Of a stretch of DNA of 37,598 nucleotides, positions 22,854 through 31,765 are shown one piece after another. Below the pieces are notes generated by a model that was not told the origin of the DNA, did no database searches, and saw only the letters and a list, made by a program, of their open reading frames with translations. Each line of letters opens with the position of its first letter. The stretch's first letter is position 1. The DNA comes from JBCBRD01 sp039819785 (GTDB taxonomy: Bacteria; Pseudomonadota; Alphaproteobacteria; Rhizobiales; Hyphomicrobiaceae): contig JBCBRH010000038.1 of NCBI GenBank assembly GCA_039819785.1, positions 1 through 37,598 of the forward strand, read 5' to 3'. The position numbers and the translations under genes are program-made.

Positions 22854-24086
22854 GTGGGTGTTCACATGGTCGATCACACAGATAACGACGGCAAGGCCGA
22901 GACCCCAAAGACGGTCCGGCGGACGGCGTTGACCAGACTTCCCGATGATGCCGAACGCTATATCTGCCGTTTTGATCCCACTGCCAGGCGTGAACTCCGC
23001 CGCCTGATCAGGCAATCGGTTCGCTTTCTGGACCTTGCCAAAGTATTCCCCGGAGCCGCCTACCTGATCGCCGCAAGGTGCCGGCCAAGGGACCAGCGCA
23101 CACTCGCCCAGGACCAGATCATCGAAGGAGCGGCACTTCGAACGGTCGCCAAAACGCTGGATATTCCACTTTGGCTGAGACGCTTGCCACCCGAGGCCTT
23201 CTCAACACCCGATCTCAAGCTGCCGTCGGGCGAAGCGTTCACGCGCAGGATCGCTGCGAGATTGCCTGGTCATGCCTGCGACACCGCTTTCTGGCTGCAG
23301 ACACTGAGTTTCGCGAACGAAGCCTGCAGTGAAGACTTCGCACTTTGGCTTGCCGAACAGCAGATCTACGACATGCGCGGCGAACCCTCGAAACTGTTTG
23401 CGATTTTTTCAGCCTACGCTTGGCACTCGACACAGGCGGCGGGATCACCGGCACATGATCTCATCGTCGTTCCATGGCGCCCCGAGATTGCTTTCGACAC
23501 CGCACTGTGTGCTGCAAAAAGCTGGCTAAATCGGCTGCGACTTGTCATCCAGCTTGGCTCCGGCGTCATCAGCGACCCCTGGCTCGACCAGGGCGCAAGC
23601 GGCCACTTCGACTTTGTTGCGCTGACCGATCAGCACGAGATCCTCGAAGAAGCCCAAGCGATGCAAAATTGCGCGGACCAATACGCCGATCGGCTTGCCC
23701 GCGACAAATGCAGGCTTTTTTCAATTCGCCGCGGCCACCACCGGATCGCGACATTGGAAATCGGTCCTCACCCGCGGGAAGCCGGTGTCCTTGCCATCAC
23801 TCAACTCAAAGCGCGGCACAATATGCCAGCGAGTATCGAGGTCTGGCAGGCTGCGCACGCCTGGCTTGCCTCACAAACCGGCCTGAAACGCCTCCAGTCG
23901 GTCGTCGGACCGGAGAGGCCGTTCAACAATCGTCTCTGGAACGAGATGTTTGAGCCATACCGCGAGGCGACCGGCGGTGCGCCCTGGATCACGCGCAAGA
24001 CCGATCAGGCAGCGTTCCTCCATATGGACGCAAGCCTCGCTGATCTTGCAAAGCGCGGCGGCGTCACATCCTGGCTATTCACCTGA
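22854..24086 (+). CDS. PcfJ-like protein of unknown function
   Basis: A 410-residue cytosolic protein. The C-terminal third carries the pattern of the PcfJ domain: EEAQAMQNCADQYADRL (about 265-281), then RLFSIRRGHHRIATLEIG, then ITQLKARHNMPAS, with the conserved Met-x-x-Cys, the Thr-Leu-Glu strand and the Gln...Asn pair. PcfJ was first seen on the conjugative plasmid pCF10; chromosomal relatives are common in alphaproteobacteria and have no established role. The N-terminal 260 residues are helical, Arg-rich and Trp-containing, without a known fold that I recognise. The start is GTG at 22854 or ATG at 22866, with GTGGGTG as a poor ribosome site. It lies alone between ruvX and a DUF599 gene. 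Confidence 0.8.
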   Translation: MGVHMVDHTDNDGKAETPKTVRRTALTRLPDDAERYICRFDPTARRELRRLIRQSVRFLDLAKVFPGAAYLIAARCRPRDQRTLAQDQIIEGAALRTVAKTLDIPLWLRRLPPEAFSTPDLKLPSGEAFTRRIAARLPGHACDTAFWLQTLSFANEACSEDFALWLAEQQIYDMRGEPSKLFAIFSAYAWHSTQAAGSPAHDLIVVPWRPEIAFDTALCAAKSWLNRLRLVIQLGSGVISDPWLDQGASGHFDFVALTDQHEILEEAQAMQNCADQYADRLARDKCRLFSIRRGHHRIATLEIGPHPREAGVLAITQLKARHNMPASIEVWQAAHAWLASQTGLKRLQSVVGPERPFNNRLWNEMFEPYREATGGAPWITRKTDQAAFLHMDASLADLAKRGGVTSWLFT

Positions 24087-24259
24087 TACGCCCGGCACAG
24101 ATTGTTACACGTCTTTAAGGTCGGTCATTTTCCGAAGAACGTCCCTTGACCACCTGAAGACCCCCGAGCGCTTCGCTTCGAAACGGACGCCGAATTTGTG
24201 GCCGCATCCCGCCAATCACGCGGCGCCAAGCATAACCCGCTAGTCTAGACCGGCACTGT

Positions 24260-25009
24260 ATGCTCTTGTCCGGCAACGCCCCATTTCCACCTGTTTCGTT
24301 CACCAGCCAACACGAGCCCGCCGTGCTAACCACCTTGGATATCATCGCCCTGCTCATGTTCGCCGTGTTGATCCTGGGTTACGAAATCATCGCTGAGCAA
24401 CCGCAAATCCGGAAGAACGGCATTACCGAAGCCGTCAAGCTTGCCCGTCGCCGGTGGATGCTCGAAATGGCAAAACGCGACATCCGGATCTTCGATGCGC
24501 AATTGATCGGCTGGCTCTCGCAAGGCAACGCCTTTTTCGCATCCACCAGCGCCATTGCCATCGGCGGCCTGGCAGCCCTCCTGGGGTCCAGCCGGGAAAT
24601 CGAAGCTGTCGTCGCGGAAATCCCGTTTGCCGTCAGCGCCGACCAACAGCTCATTGAGTTCAAGGTCATCTTGCTGATGAGCATCATGATCTACGCATTC
24701 TTCAAGTTTGCCTGGGCTTTCCGCTTATCACACTACACCGTCATCTTGATGGGCGGTCTCCCAGCCTTCGATGCCGGCCACAACGAAGCAAGACGCGCCC
24801 AGGCCATAAAGGTCGCTGATCTTCTGTCGATCGTCGGCGAACATGCAAATCGCGGGCTGCGATCGTTTTATTACGCCATCGCCGCCATCGCTTGGTTCTT
24901 GCACCCCATCGCGCTTGTTCTGGCAACGTTGATCGTGGTTTTGATCCTGTTGCGGCGTGAGTTCAGGTCCAAGTCTTTAGAGATAATCGCCTCAACCTTA
25001 CCCAAATAA
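24260..25009 (+). CDS. DUF599 membrane protein
   Basis: A 249-residue inner-membrane protein with four main hydrophobic segments: IIALLMFAVLILGYEII, the FFASTSAIAIGGLAALLG stretch, VILLMSIMIYAFFKFAW and the C-terminal AIAWFLHPIALVLATLIVVLILL. The cytosolic stretch between the first two has RRRWMLEMAKRDIRIFDAQL, the RxxWM...RDxRxxD pattern that marks DUF599. The function of this family is unknown. The start is uncertain: ATG at 24260 adds about 20 polar residues, and GTG at 24323 is close to the first membrane segment. It is convergent with the AraC-type regulator, 37 bases apart. Confidence 0.85.
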   Translation: MLLSGNAPFPPVSFTSQHEPAVLTTLDIIALLMFAVLILGYEIIAEQPQIRKNGITEAVKLARRRWMLEMAKRDIRIFDAQLIGWLSQGNAFFASTSAIAIGGLAALLGSSREIEAVVAEIPFAVSADQQLIEFKVILLMSIMIYAFFKFAWAFRLSHYTVILMGGLPAFDAGHNEARRAQAIKVADLLSIVGEHANRGLRSFYYAIAAIAWFLHPIALVLATLIVVLILLRREFRSKSLEIIASTLPK

Positions 25010-25046
25010 TCCAGGCTAAGTGGCGCAAACCTAAGTCTGATAGGGT

Positions 25047-26105
25047 CTAATGCCGCGTCCGGTTGGAAATACCAGACTGGCGGACCTCGCGCGGAGATTT
25101 GGCAAACCACCGACGGACCGCCCGTGTCAGCACGCTGGGATCGGAGTACCCCAAGTCATAGGCAATTTGCGAAACCGGGCGGTTTGTGTCGCGCAGCAAC
25201 CGCAGGGCGATCTCGGACCGCGTTTCGCTCAGCACTTTCTCAAAGTTCGTTCCAGCCTGCTCCAGCCGCGATTGCAAAAGCCTTGGCGACATCCGCATCC
25301 CTTCGGCCGTATGATCCAGATCAGCAGCACCCGACTTCAGCCGCAAAACGATTTCACTGCGCGTCATCGCAACAATATCGCTCTCAATCCGAGCTTCCGC
25401 GAGCCAACGGCGCGCAAGGTCTTTGAGGACGATGTAAAGGTTTGGGTCAGCCCCGACCATGTCGCGGTCCAAAAGCGACAACGATAGCGAAAGACTGTTC
25501 TCCTCCGCGCCAAACTCGACCCGGGACCCAATCAGTTCGGCGACATCGTCACGAACCTCAATTTCCTTATGCTCGAAACGCACCTTGATCTGAGGAAAGT
25601 CCTGCTGAGTCTTTTGCTTGAATCTTAAAATCGTAATCGCCGCAATGAACTGGCAGAATTGGAAATCGTCCCCAAGCCGCGCCCCCGTTGAGCGGAAACT
25701 CCAATGCAAGGTGCCAACACCTGCGGCTTCGCGAAATCCGCTGTTCATGGGTCGGATAAAGATCGGAGCGCACGCGGCAAGTTGATGGATCGCCTCACGC
25801 CCATTGGGCGAATTAAAAACGAGCAACCCCAGTAGCCCTGTGCCGCCGACGGGCAGGCCACGCGCCATGCGCACACCAAACCACGGATCGTCGAAATATA
25901 TGCTACAAGCTTCCAGCAGTGCAAAGACCTTACGTAGCGAGACGAAGCCAACACCATCGGAAAGATCGTCGGTCGTAATGCCGACATTGCGCAAAAGACC
26001 GTCAACGTCCCGGCGCTGGTCATCATTCACGCAAATATGACGGACCTGACCAACGAAATTGACGAGCAAAATGGCCCGGATGACACCATGTTCTGAATCC
26101 ATCAT
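25047..26105 (-). CDS. AraC-family transcriptional regulator, OruR-like
   Basis: A 352-residue regulator. The N-terminal part (about 20-205) has the arabinose-binding-like pattern of the PF12625 group, with DDPWFGVRMARGLPVGGTGLLG. The C-terminal double helix-turn-helix is clear: MSPRLLQSRLEQAG in the first, then PVSQIAYDLGYSDPSVLTRAVRRWF and SPREVR in the second. Members usually activate nearby catabolic genes in response to a small effector. Two ATGs (26105 and 26102) follow GGAG closely. It is divergent from a MarR-type gene with about 250 bases between. The effector is unknown. Confidence 0.93.
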   Translation of the reverse strand: MMDSEHGVIRAILLVNFVGQVRHICVNDDQRRDVDGLLRNVGITTDDLSDGVGFVSLRKVFALLEACSIYFDDPWFGVRMARGLPVGGTGLLGLLVFNSPNGREAIHQLAACAPIFIRPMNSGFREAAGVGTLHWSFRSTGARLGDDFQFCQFIAAITILRFKQKTQQDFPQIKVRFEHKEIEVRDDVAELIGSRVEFGAEENSLSLSLSLLDRDMVGADPNLYIVLKDLARRWLAEARIESDIVAMTRSEIVLRLKSGAADLDHTAEGMRMSPRLLQSRLEQAGTNFEKVLSETRSEIALRLLRDTNRPVSQIAYDLGYSDPSVLTRAVRRWFAKSPREVRQSGISNRTRH

Positions 26106-26173
26106 GGCTCCACGCGGCTGTGATGGGCCGGCTGATGAGAAAAATCATCCAATTGCCGCCAACGATCTAATGA

Positions 26174-26210
26174 CATGTCTCTAAAGTCAAGAAATCTGCG
26201 TTCAGACATG
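26174..26210. promoter_or_regulatory. inverted repeat between divergent regulator genes
   Basis: CATGTCT (26174-26180) is matched by AGACATG (26204-26210) with 23 bases between, within the 250-base divergent region of the AraC-type and MarR-type genes. The arms could be half-sites for one of these regulators. The long spacer makes this weak. Confidence 0.25.
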
Positions 26211-26354
26211 ATCAAAGACGCAGCTCTCTGCGACGGCATCGAAGGGTTTTAGCCCGCCAGTTTTAGATCTGCGGTTACGCCCTCCGTCCACACCAAGAAA
26301 ATGGTGTCGCGGATTTTATTCGTTTTATTGAACCAACAGGAGGTAACCATTTCC

Positions 26355-26825
26355 ATGGCTGCTCAATTCTCATCTGATGGTTCGGCTCCATCGGTGCTCC
26401 ACCTGCTCCACCGGGCAGGACAATGCGCAGATGAGTTGTTCACCACAATCGGTGGAGCCGACCAGCTCACCCCAAGACAGTATGAGGTCTTACGAACCGT
26501 TGCCGTTTCCGATGACCCAAGCCAGACCTATCTGGTCTCGCGAACAGGGATCGACCGCTCGACACTGGCCGACATTGTCCGCCGGCTTGTGGAACGTGGC
26601 CTGCTTCAGCGCAGCCGCACTCGCAATGATGCCCGCCGTTATGCCGTCTCGCTGACAGATGGTGGCCGGATGGCCCTGCAAAAGGCTGGCCCAGCTGTTG
26701 AAGCGACCAACCAGCGGCTGCTTTCTGCACTGGCTGAATTGAACCAACAAGACTTCGTCGTCGCCCTATCGCGAATTATCGAAACTGTCGAAACAGGCGG
26801 GAGAGATGACAAGCAACGCACGTGA
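26355..26825 (+). CDS. MarR-family transcriptional regulator
   Basis: A 156-residue winged-helix regulator from the ATG at 26355. GGAGG stands 11 bases upstream, a slightly long but usable spacing, which favours this start over an in-frame one at 26301. LTPRQYEVLRTVA leads into the recognition region YLVSRTGIDRSTLADIVRRLVERGLLQRSR, followed by the wing with NDARRYAVSLTDGG. A dimerising C-terminal helix ends the protein. MarR proteins usually repress their own gene and a neighbour and respond to small aromatic compounds or oxidation. No obvious target besides itself and the AraC gene is adjacent. Confidence 0.93.
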   Translation: MAAQFSSDGSAPSVLHLLHRAGQCADELFTTIGGADQLTPRQYEVLRTVAVSDDPSQTYLVSRTGIDRSTLADIVRRLVERGLLQRSRTRNDARRYAVSLTDGGRMALQKAGPAVEATNQRLLSALAELNQQDFVVALSRIIETVETGGRDDKQRT

Positions 26826-26826
26826 G

Positions 26827-26856
26827 AAAGGTTGGGGGGCCTTTTTTATTTTTTTT
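26827..26856 (+). terminator. weak intrinsic terminator after the MarR gene
   Basis: AAAGG (26827-26831) pairs with CCTTT (26840-26844) around a G-rich loop. A long T-rich tract interrupted by one A continues to 26856. The stem is short and only two pairs are GC, but the T-tract is striking in this GC-rich DNA and lies directly after the stop codon. Confidence 0.4.
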
Positions 26857-27111
26857 GGGTGAAACAACATTTCTGCTGACCATGGACCCGTCGCGTTCCG
26901 ATGTTTCCGACAGGCTTGGCCTGTCTAACCGAGTCACGGTATTCTCCAGCTCATGATCCGCGCTCACAGCACCACTGACGAATTGTCACGGTCATCTCTA
27001 ACAAACGGTCCCGGCCCGTTGGAGCACGAACTCCTCATCGTCGCGTAAATTCTCTTTACCTGCGAACATCTGTTGCCGCGGACCCGACAACAGCTTACAC
27101 GGTTGTCTTTA

Positions 27112-28068
27112 ATGACCAGTCCAGCGCGCATGCCCATCGACCCATTCCCGCATAGAAGCCTGCTGTCTTGTGAGAGACTGAAGGCGCCGGAAATCAATTT
27201 CCTGCTGGACCTCGCCGACAAGGCGGCCGACCGGAATAAAAGCCGGAACAAGAAGACCGAAACTCTTGCCGGTCAGACGTTGATCAACCTGTTCTTCGAG
27301 GCCTCCACCAGAACCCAGGCCTCCTTTGAACTGGCTGGAAAGCGTCTGGGTGCAGACGTCATGAACATGAACGTCGCCACGTCATCGGTGCAAAAAGGCG
27401 AAACACTGATCGACACGGCCAGCACGCTCAACGCCATGCGCCCAGACATCATTGTCGTCCGGCACTACGCTGCCGGTGCCGTGGAATTGCTGGCTCAAAA
27501 GGTCGATTGCTGCGTCGTCAACGCTGGTGATGGCGCGCACCAGCACCCCACACAAGCTCTCCTGGACGCGCTAACCATCCGCCGGGAGAAAAACCGGATC
27601 GGCGGGCTGACGGTCGCGATCTGCGGAGACATCCTGCATTCCCGCGTGGCGCGCTCAAACATCAATGTGCTGAACGCACTAGGTGCAAACGTCAGGATCA
27701 TCGCTCCATCCACCTTGCTGCCCTCGCAGCCAGACAGATTGGGTGCGGCTGTTTTCACTGACATGTGGCAGGGACTGAAGGACGCAGACGTCGTCATGAT
27801 GCTGCGCCTCCAGCGGGAACGCATGCAGGGGTCCTACGTCCCCTCCAGCCGCGAATTCTATCACTTCTTCGGTCTCGACCAGGAAAAACTCAGCCGCGCC
27901 AAGCCGGACGCCTTGATCATGCACCCCGGTCCAATGAACCGCGGCATCGAAATCGCCTCGACCATCGCCGACCACTCCCGCAGCGTCATCCGCGATCAAG
28001 TTGAAATGGGCGTTGCCGTCCGCATGGCCGTGCTTGAAGCCTTGGCCGCAGAACCTGGCACAGCGTGA
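27112..28068 (+). CDS. pyrB: aspartate carbamoyltransferase catalytic subunit
   Basis: A 318-residue enzyme of usual length. It joins carbamoyl phosphate and aspartate to give carbamoylaspartate, the second step of pyrimidine synthesis. Signatures are the carbamoyl-phosphate loop STRTQ (65-69 region) in EASTRTQASFELA, the middle VRHYAAGA, then HPTQALLDALTI and MHPGPMNRGIEI. The ATG at 27112 is chosen; a TTG 39 bases earlier is in frame but adds an atypical basic stretch. The gene is followed after ten bases by the dihydroorotase homologue, so the two are co-transcribed. Confidence 0.96.
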   Translation: MTSPARMPIDPFPHRSLLSCERLKAPEINFLLDLADKAADRNKSRNKKTETLAGQTLINLFFEASTRTQASFELAGKRLGADVMNMNVATSSVQKGETLIDTASTLNAMRPDIIVVRHYAAGAVELLAQKVDCCVVNAGDGAHQHPTQALLDALTIRREKNRIGGLTVAICGDILHSRVARSNINVLNALGANVRIIAPSTLLPSQPDRLGAAVFTDMWQGLKDADVVMMLRLQRERMQGSYVPSSREFYHFFGLDQEKLSRAKPDALIMHPGPMNRGIEIASTIADHSRSVIRDQVEMGVAVRMAVLEALAAEPGTA

Positions 28069-28078
28069 GGCATCACCC

Positions 28079-29458
28079 GTGATCGAAACCAACACCACGA
28101 CGCTGTCACCCGGTGAACCCAACAACGATCCACGCGATCCACGCGCGGCCAGCAAGCTGATGCGCAAGGCGTCCGAAAAGCCAACGGCTTTCCTCAACGC
28201 GCGGCTTATCGATCCCGACACCAACCGCGATGAACCCGGCGGTCTGTTGATCGAAAACGGGCTGATCGCAGACATTGGCCCGCACCTGCGCCGCAATGCA
28301 CCGGAAAACGCCGACGTCATTGATTGTGGTCAGACCATTTTGTGTCCAGGTCTCATCGATTGCCAGGTCTTCACAGGCGAACCTGGTGCAGAACACCGTG
28401 AGACCTTGAAGACCGCAAGCCTCGCCGCTGCGGCCGGTGGCGTGACAACAATGGTCGTCATGCCAGACACCAACCCGGTTATCGATCAGGTGGCCCTCGT
28501 CGACTATATCCAACGCCGGGCGCGCGACAACGCCAAGGTTCACGTCCACACCATGGCGGCCATGACCCGTAATCTCGAAGGCAAGGAGATGACCGAAATC
28601 GGCCTCCTTAAGCGCGCGGGCGCAATCGCTTTTTCCAACGGCAAGAATACAGTCCAGAACACGCGTGTTATGCGCAACGCCCTCAACTACGCAAAAGACT
28701 TCAACGCACTCATCGTCCATCATTGCGAAGACACCTACCTGTCCGACGGCGCAGCGATGAATTCCGGCGAGATCGCGACGAGGCTCGGCCTGCGCGGGGT
28801 GTCGAAAGCGGCAGAAACCATTGTCCTGGAACGCGACGTGCGCCTCGTTGAGCTGACCGGAGGGCGCTATCACGCCGCGACCATCTCATGTGCCGAAAGC
28901 CTGGACGTCATCCGGCGCGCAAAAAAGCGTGGGCTTCCCGTCACTTGCGGCGTATCGATCAACCATCTGACATTGAACGAAACCGACATTGGGCCTTACC
29001 GCACATTCTTCAAGCTGCGCCCGCCGTTGCGCAGTGAAGACGATCGCCTCGCCATGATCGAAGGCGTGCTCAGCGGTGACATCGACGTTGTGGTCTCAAG
29101 CCACGATCCACAGGATGCCGACACCAAGCGCCGCCCATTCGCCGAGGCGGCAGACGGCGCAGCCGGCTTGGAAACCCTGCTTCCCGTCCTTTTACGTTTG
29201 CATCACAGCAACGGCCTGAGCCTGATTGATATCCTCAAACCACTGACGATCAACGCCGCCAACCTCTTGGGTCTGCCATCCGGGAGGCTGCAAAAAGGCG
29301 CCATCGCCGACATCGTCCAGCTCGATCCCAACCCACCATGGGTATTGAACAAAGACATTCTGCAATCGCGCTCCAAGAACTCACCGTTTGATGAGGCCCG
29401 CCTGCAAGGCCGTGTCCTGCGCACATTGGTTGATGGCGAACAGGTCTATAACTACTAA
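28079..29458 (+). CDS. dihydroorotase homologue lacking metal ligands (PyrC')
   Basis: A 459-residue amidohydrolase-fold protein clearly related to class I dihydroorotase, with GLID, AAAAGGVTTMVVMPDTNP and NHLTLNETDIGPYR segments. The usual Asp-x-His-x-His metal motif is DCQVF here (94-98), so both histidines are lost. The FSDDG motif reads FSNGK, and the catalytic Asp of the DHAPH motif appears as Ser in SSHDPQD. It is therefore probably inactive, like the PyrC' of Pseudomonas, which is needed to assemble aspartate transcarbamoylase; the adjacent pyrB fits. The GTG start at 28079 has GAGG eight bases upstream; an ATG at 28160 is an alternative. A true dihydroorotase must lie elsewhere. Confidence 0.9.
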   Translation: MIETNTTTLSPGEPNNDPRDPRAASKLMRKASEKPTAFLNARLIDPDTNRDEPGGLLIENGLIADIGPHLRRNAPENADVIDCGQTILCPGLIDCQVFTGEPGAEHRETLKTASLAAAAGGVTTMVVMPDTNPVIDQVALVDYIQRRARDNAKVHVHTMAAMTRNLEGKEMTEIGLLKRAGAIAFSNGKNTVQNTRVMRNALNYAKDFNALIVHHCEDTYLSDGAAMNSGEIATRLGLRGVSKAAETIVLERDVRLVELTGGRYHAATISCAESLDVIRRAKKRGLPVTCGVSINHLTLNETDIGPYRTFFKLRPPLRSEDDRLAMIEGVLSGDIDVVVSSHDPQDADTKRRPFAEAADGAAGLETLLPVLLRLHHSNGLSLIDILKPLTINAANLLGLPSGRLQKGAIADIVQLDPNPPWVLNKDILQSRSKNSPFDEARLQGRVLRTLVDGEQVYNY

Positions 29459-29559
29459 AATAACGGCTCCTGCACCGCCCCGAAAGATGACGGCAACGGC
29501 CAACGCCGTCCGTCAAATCAGCACCCTTCAAGTGGTGTCAGACGAGCAAAGTTGACGAT

Positions 29560-30207
29560 ATGACGCTCACCGAACAACCAGCCTTGATAACCGTTGCAGC
29601 CTTTGCATTCGGCTATCTCATTGGCTCGATCCCCTTCGGGCTCATACTCACGAAGCTTGCGGGCCTCGGTGACATTCGTGCCATCGGGTCAGGCAACATT
29701 GGCGCAACCAACGTTCTGCGCACTGGCAATAAGCCGCTCGCAGTCGCCACGCTGGCGCTCGACATCTTTAAAGGCTGGTTGCCGATTGCCATCACGGTCG
29801 CGCTCATCGGCACCGTCGCAGCCAACAGCGGTGCTGACCCCATCGCCAGCCAAACCATTGCAGCAGCTGGCGTCGGGGCCTTCATTGGGCATTGCTTTCC
29901 AGCCTGGCTCGGCTTCAAAGGCGGCAAGGGTGTCGCAACCTACATCGGCGTCCTGCTGGGTTGGCTCTGGCCAGCCGCGCTGGCCTTCTGTCTGATCTGG
30001 CTTGCAACCGCATTTCTCAGCCGGTTTTCCTCGCTTTCCGCCCTGGTGGCAGCCGCCTGCACACCCCTTGTCATGGTCGCGCGCGCAGCACCAATGCCTA
30101 TGGTCGTCGCATCCGCCCTGTTGTCAGCGCTGCTGATTGCAAAACACCACACCAACATCCAGCGTCTCATGAACGGTCAGGAGCCGAAAATCGGTGCCAA
30201 AACCTGA
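29560..30207 (+). CDS. plsY: acyl-phosphate:glycerol-3-phosphate acyltransferase
   Basis: A 215-residue inner-membrane enzyme that transfers the acyl group from acyl phosphate to glycerol-3-phosphate, the first step of phospholipid synthesis. It has about five membrane segments and the three PlsY motifs: GSIPFG with the early cytosolic loop, GSGNIGATNVLRTGNK, and the GHCFPAWLGFKGGKGVATYIG stretch with the key Gly/His/Lys residues. Usual length. The 100 bases after pyrC' contain a small hairpin (GACGGC/GCCGTC near 29493-29514) but no T-tract. The end overlaps dprA by 14 bases. Confidence 0.95.
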   Translation: MTLTEQPALITVAAFAFGYLIGSIPFGLILTKLAGLGDIRAIGSGNIGATNVLRTGNKPLAVATLALDIFKGWLPIAITVALIGTVAANSGADPIASQTIAAAGVGAFIGHCFPAWLGFKGGKGVATYIGVLLGWLWPAALAFCLIWLATAFLSRFSSLSALVAAACTPLVMVARAAPMPMVVASALLSALLIAKHHTNIQRLMNGQEPKIGAKT

Positions 30208-31543
30208 CCCCGGCGACGCGGGCACCGCGGACCGCAACCCCGCTGACGACCTCACGACCGACCAGGCACCCGACCTGTTCGCCTCTCCCCCCCTGCCCGT
30301 TGCCGAATTGGACGACACCCAACGGATCGCCTGTCTGCGTCTCATCCGCTCAGACAATGTCGGCCCTGTCACATTCCGGCAGCTGATCAACCACTACGGT
30401 GGCGCAGCCGAAGCGCTGGAAGCCTTGCCGGAAATCGCAAGCCGATCCGGCCGGAAGCGCGCCTTGCGTATTTGCTCGCGCGAAGCTGCCATTGCCGAAC
30501 TGGAAGCCGCATCACGATGCGGCGCGACACCCATCTTCACGATCGAACCCGGTTATCCGCGTCGCATCGCACTGACCGACGTCCCGCCCCCAATGCTCTA
30601 CGCAAAAGGGCGCCTTGATCTCCTCAACCAGCCCTCGGTCGCCATTGTCGGCGCGCGCCAGTGCTCAGCAGCCGGGCAAAAACTAAGCCGGACCTTTGCC
30701 TTGGAACTCGGCAAGGCCGGTCTGATTGTGGTCTCCGGGTTAGCCCGCGGCATCGATGGTGCAGCCCACATCGCCAGCGTGGAGACCGGCACCATCGCGG
30801 TCGTGGCGGGCGGAGTGGATGTCATCTATCCGCCAGAACACGATAAACTGCACGCCCAGATCGCCGAGCAGGGCTGCATCATCAGCGAGATGCCGTGCGG
30901 CTTCAGACCACGTGGCAAGGACTTTCCAAGACGCAACCGTTTGATCTCCGCAGCCTCATTAGGGGTTCTGGTCATCGAGGCCGCCCGTCGCTCCGGTACG
31001 CTTTCCACGGCCCGCATGGCCGGTGAGCAAGGACGCTCCGTCTTCGCCATTCCAGGCAACCCGCTTGACCCGAGGGCCGAAGGCACAAACCTTCTGATCA
31101 AGAATGGCGCCACCCTCGTGACGGAAGCGAGCGACATCATAGATGCTCTGGCCCCGATGACCGATCACGCGCATGGCAGCTTTAATGAGCCGCCTGCCAT
31201 GATGGCTTACCCACAGACCACACCGTCGCCATCAACCACCAGCGGCGGTTCAACGGATGAACCGTCACCGACTGATCCGGAAATGGATGCGCCATCCGTC
31301 GCCACCACCCGCTCCGGTCAGGCCAGCGCCTCGCCAGTCGTATCAGTCGCGTCGGTCGGCATGTCTGAAGAGGCCGCCATAGCAGCAGTCGAACAGGCCA
31401 TTGGGCCTGCTCCAGTTGAGATTGACGACATCATTCGCAGCACCGGGCTGCCCGCACGCCAAGTGCGCACCATCATCCTCGAACTGGATCTCGCCGGCGC
31501 AATAGAGCACCACGGATCAAACCTTGTCTCAACCAGGGTCTAA
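30194..31543 (+). CDS. dprA: DNA-processing protein DprA
   Basis: A 449-residue protein of the DprA/Smf family, which loads RecA on incoming single-stranded DNA during natural transformation. After a short polar N-terminus comes a helical region (LRLIRSDNVGPVTFRQL). The Rossmann-type core has VAIVGARQCSAAG, then SGLARGIDGAAH (181-192), IISEMPCG and FPRRNRLISA, and ends near EGTNLLIKNGA. A Pro/Ser/Thr-rich linker of about 60 residues leads to a C-terminal winged helix (PVEIDDIIRSTGLPARQVRTIILEL). The GTG start at 30194 has AGGAG ten bases upstream inside plsY, so translation is probably coupled. Confidence 0.94.
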   Translation: MPKPDPGDAGTADRNPADDLTTDQAPDLFASPPLPVAELDDTQRIACLRLIRSDNVGPVTFRQLINHYGGAAEALEALPEIASRSGRKRALRICSREAAIAELEAASRCGATPIFTIEPGYPRRIALTDVPPPMLYAKGRLDLLNQPSVAIVGARQCSAAGQKLSRTFALELGKAGLIVVSGLARGIDGAAHIASVETGTIAVVAGGVDVIYPPEHDKLHAQIAEQGCIISEMPCGFRPRGKDFPRRNRLISAASLGVLVIEAARRSGTLSTARMAGEQGRSVFAIPGNPLDPRAEGTNLLIKNGATLVTEASDIIDALAPMTDHAHGSFNEPPAMMAYPQTTPSPSTTSGGSTDEPSPTDPEMDAPSVATTRSGQASASPVVSVASVGMSEEAAIAAVEQAIGPAPVEIDDIIRSTGLPARQVRTIILELDLAGAIEHHGSNLVSTRV

Positions 31544-31549
31544 AACCGC

Positions 31550-31765
31550 TCAGCCAAACCGTCGATCGACGCTGGACGGCACATCTTCGTCACGGCGGCC
31601 GTTCTCATAGGCTTGCATGAGCAGCCCCGCCAACTCGGCATAACCGGCTTTGGCTGCCATGCGATGAAGCTCCAATGTCAGGTCCAAAATATAGTTGAGC
31701 TGGTCGCAAGACTGGCCATCCACCACACAAACGCTGTCGCCGTCATTGTTTTCGATATCTGTCAT
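31550..31765 (-). CDS. small conserved-looking hypothetical protein
   Basis: A 71-residue acidic protein. The core LNYILDLTLELHRMAAKAGYAELAGLLMQAYENGRR forms one or two amphipathic helices, a pattern I remember from short alphaproteobacterial proteins of unknown function. The N-terminal part is acidic with two cysteines. It is tail-to-tail with dprA (six bases apart) and divergent from topA. No clear ribosome site is visible; a G-run lies 11 bases before the ATG. Function unknown. Confidence 0.7.
   Translation of the reverse strand: MTDIENNDGDSVCVVDGQSCDQLNYILDLTLELHRMAAKAGYAELAGLLMQAYENGRRDEDVPSSVDRRFG

Noticed and set aside
29487..29518. Hairpin after pyrC' as a terminator
   Set aside because: GACGGC/GCCGTC can pair, but no T-tract follows and plsY continues on the same strand.
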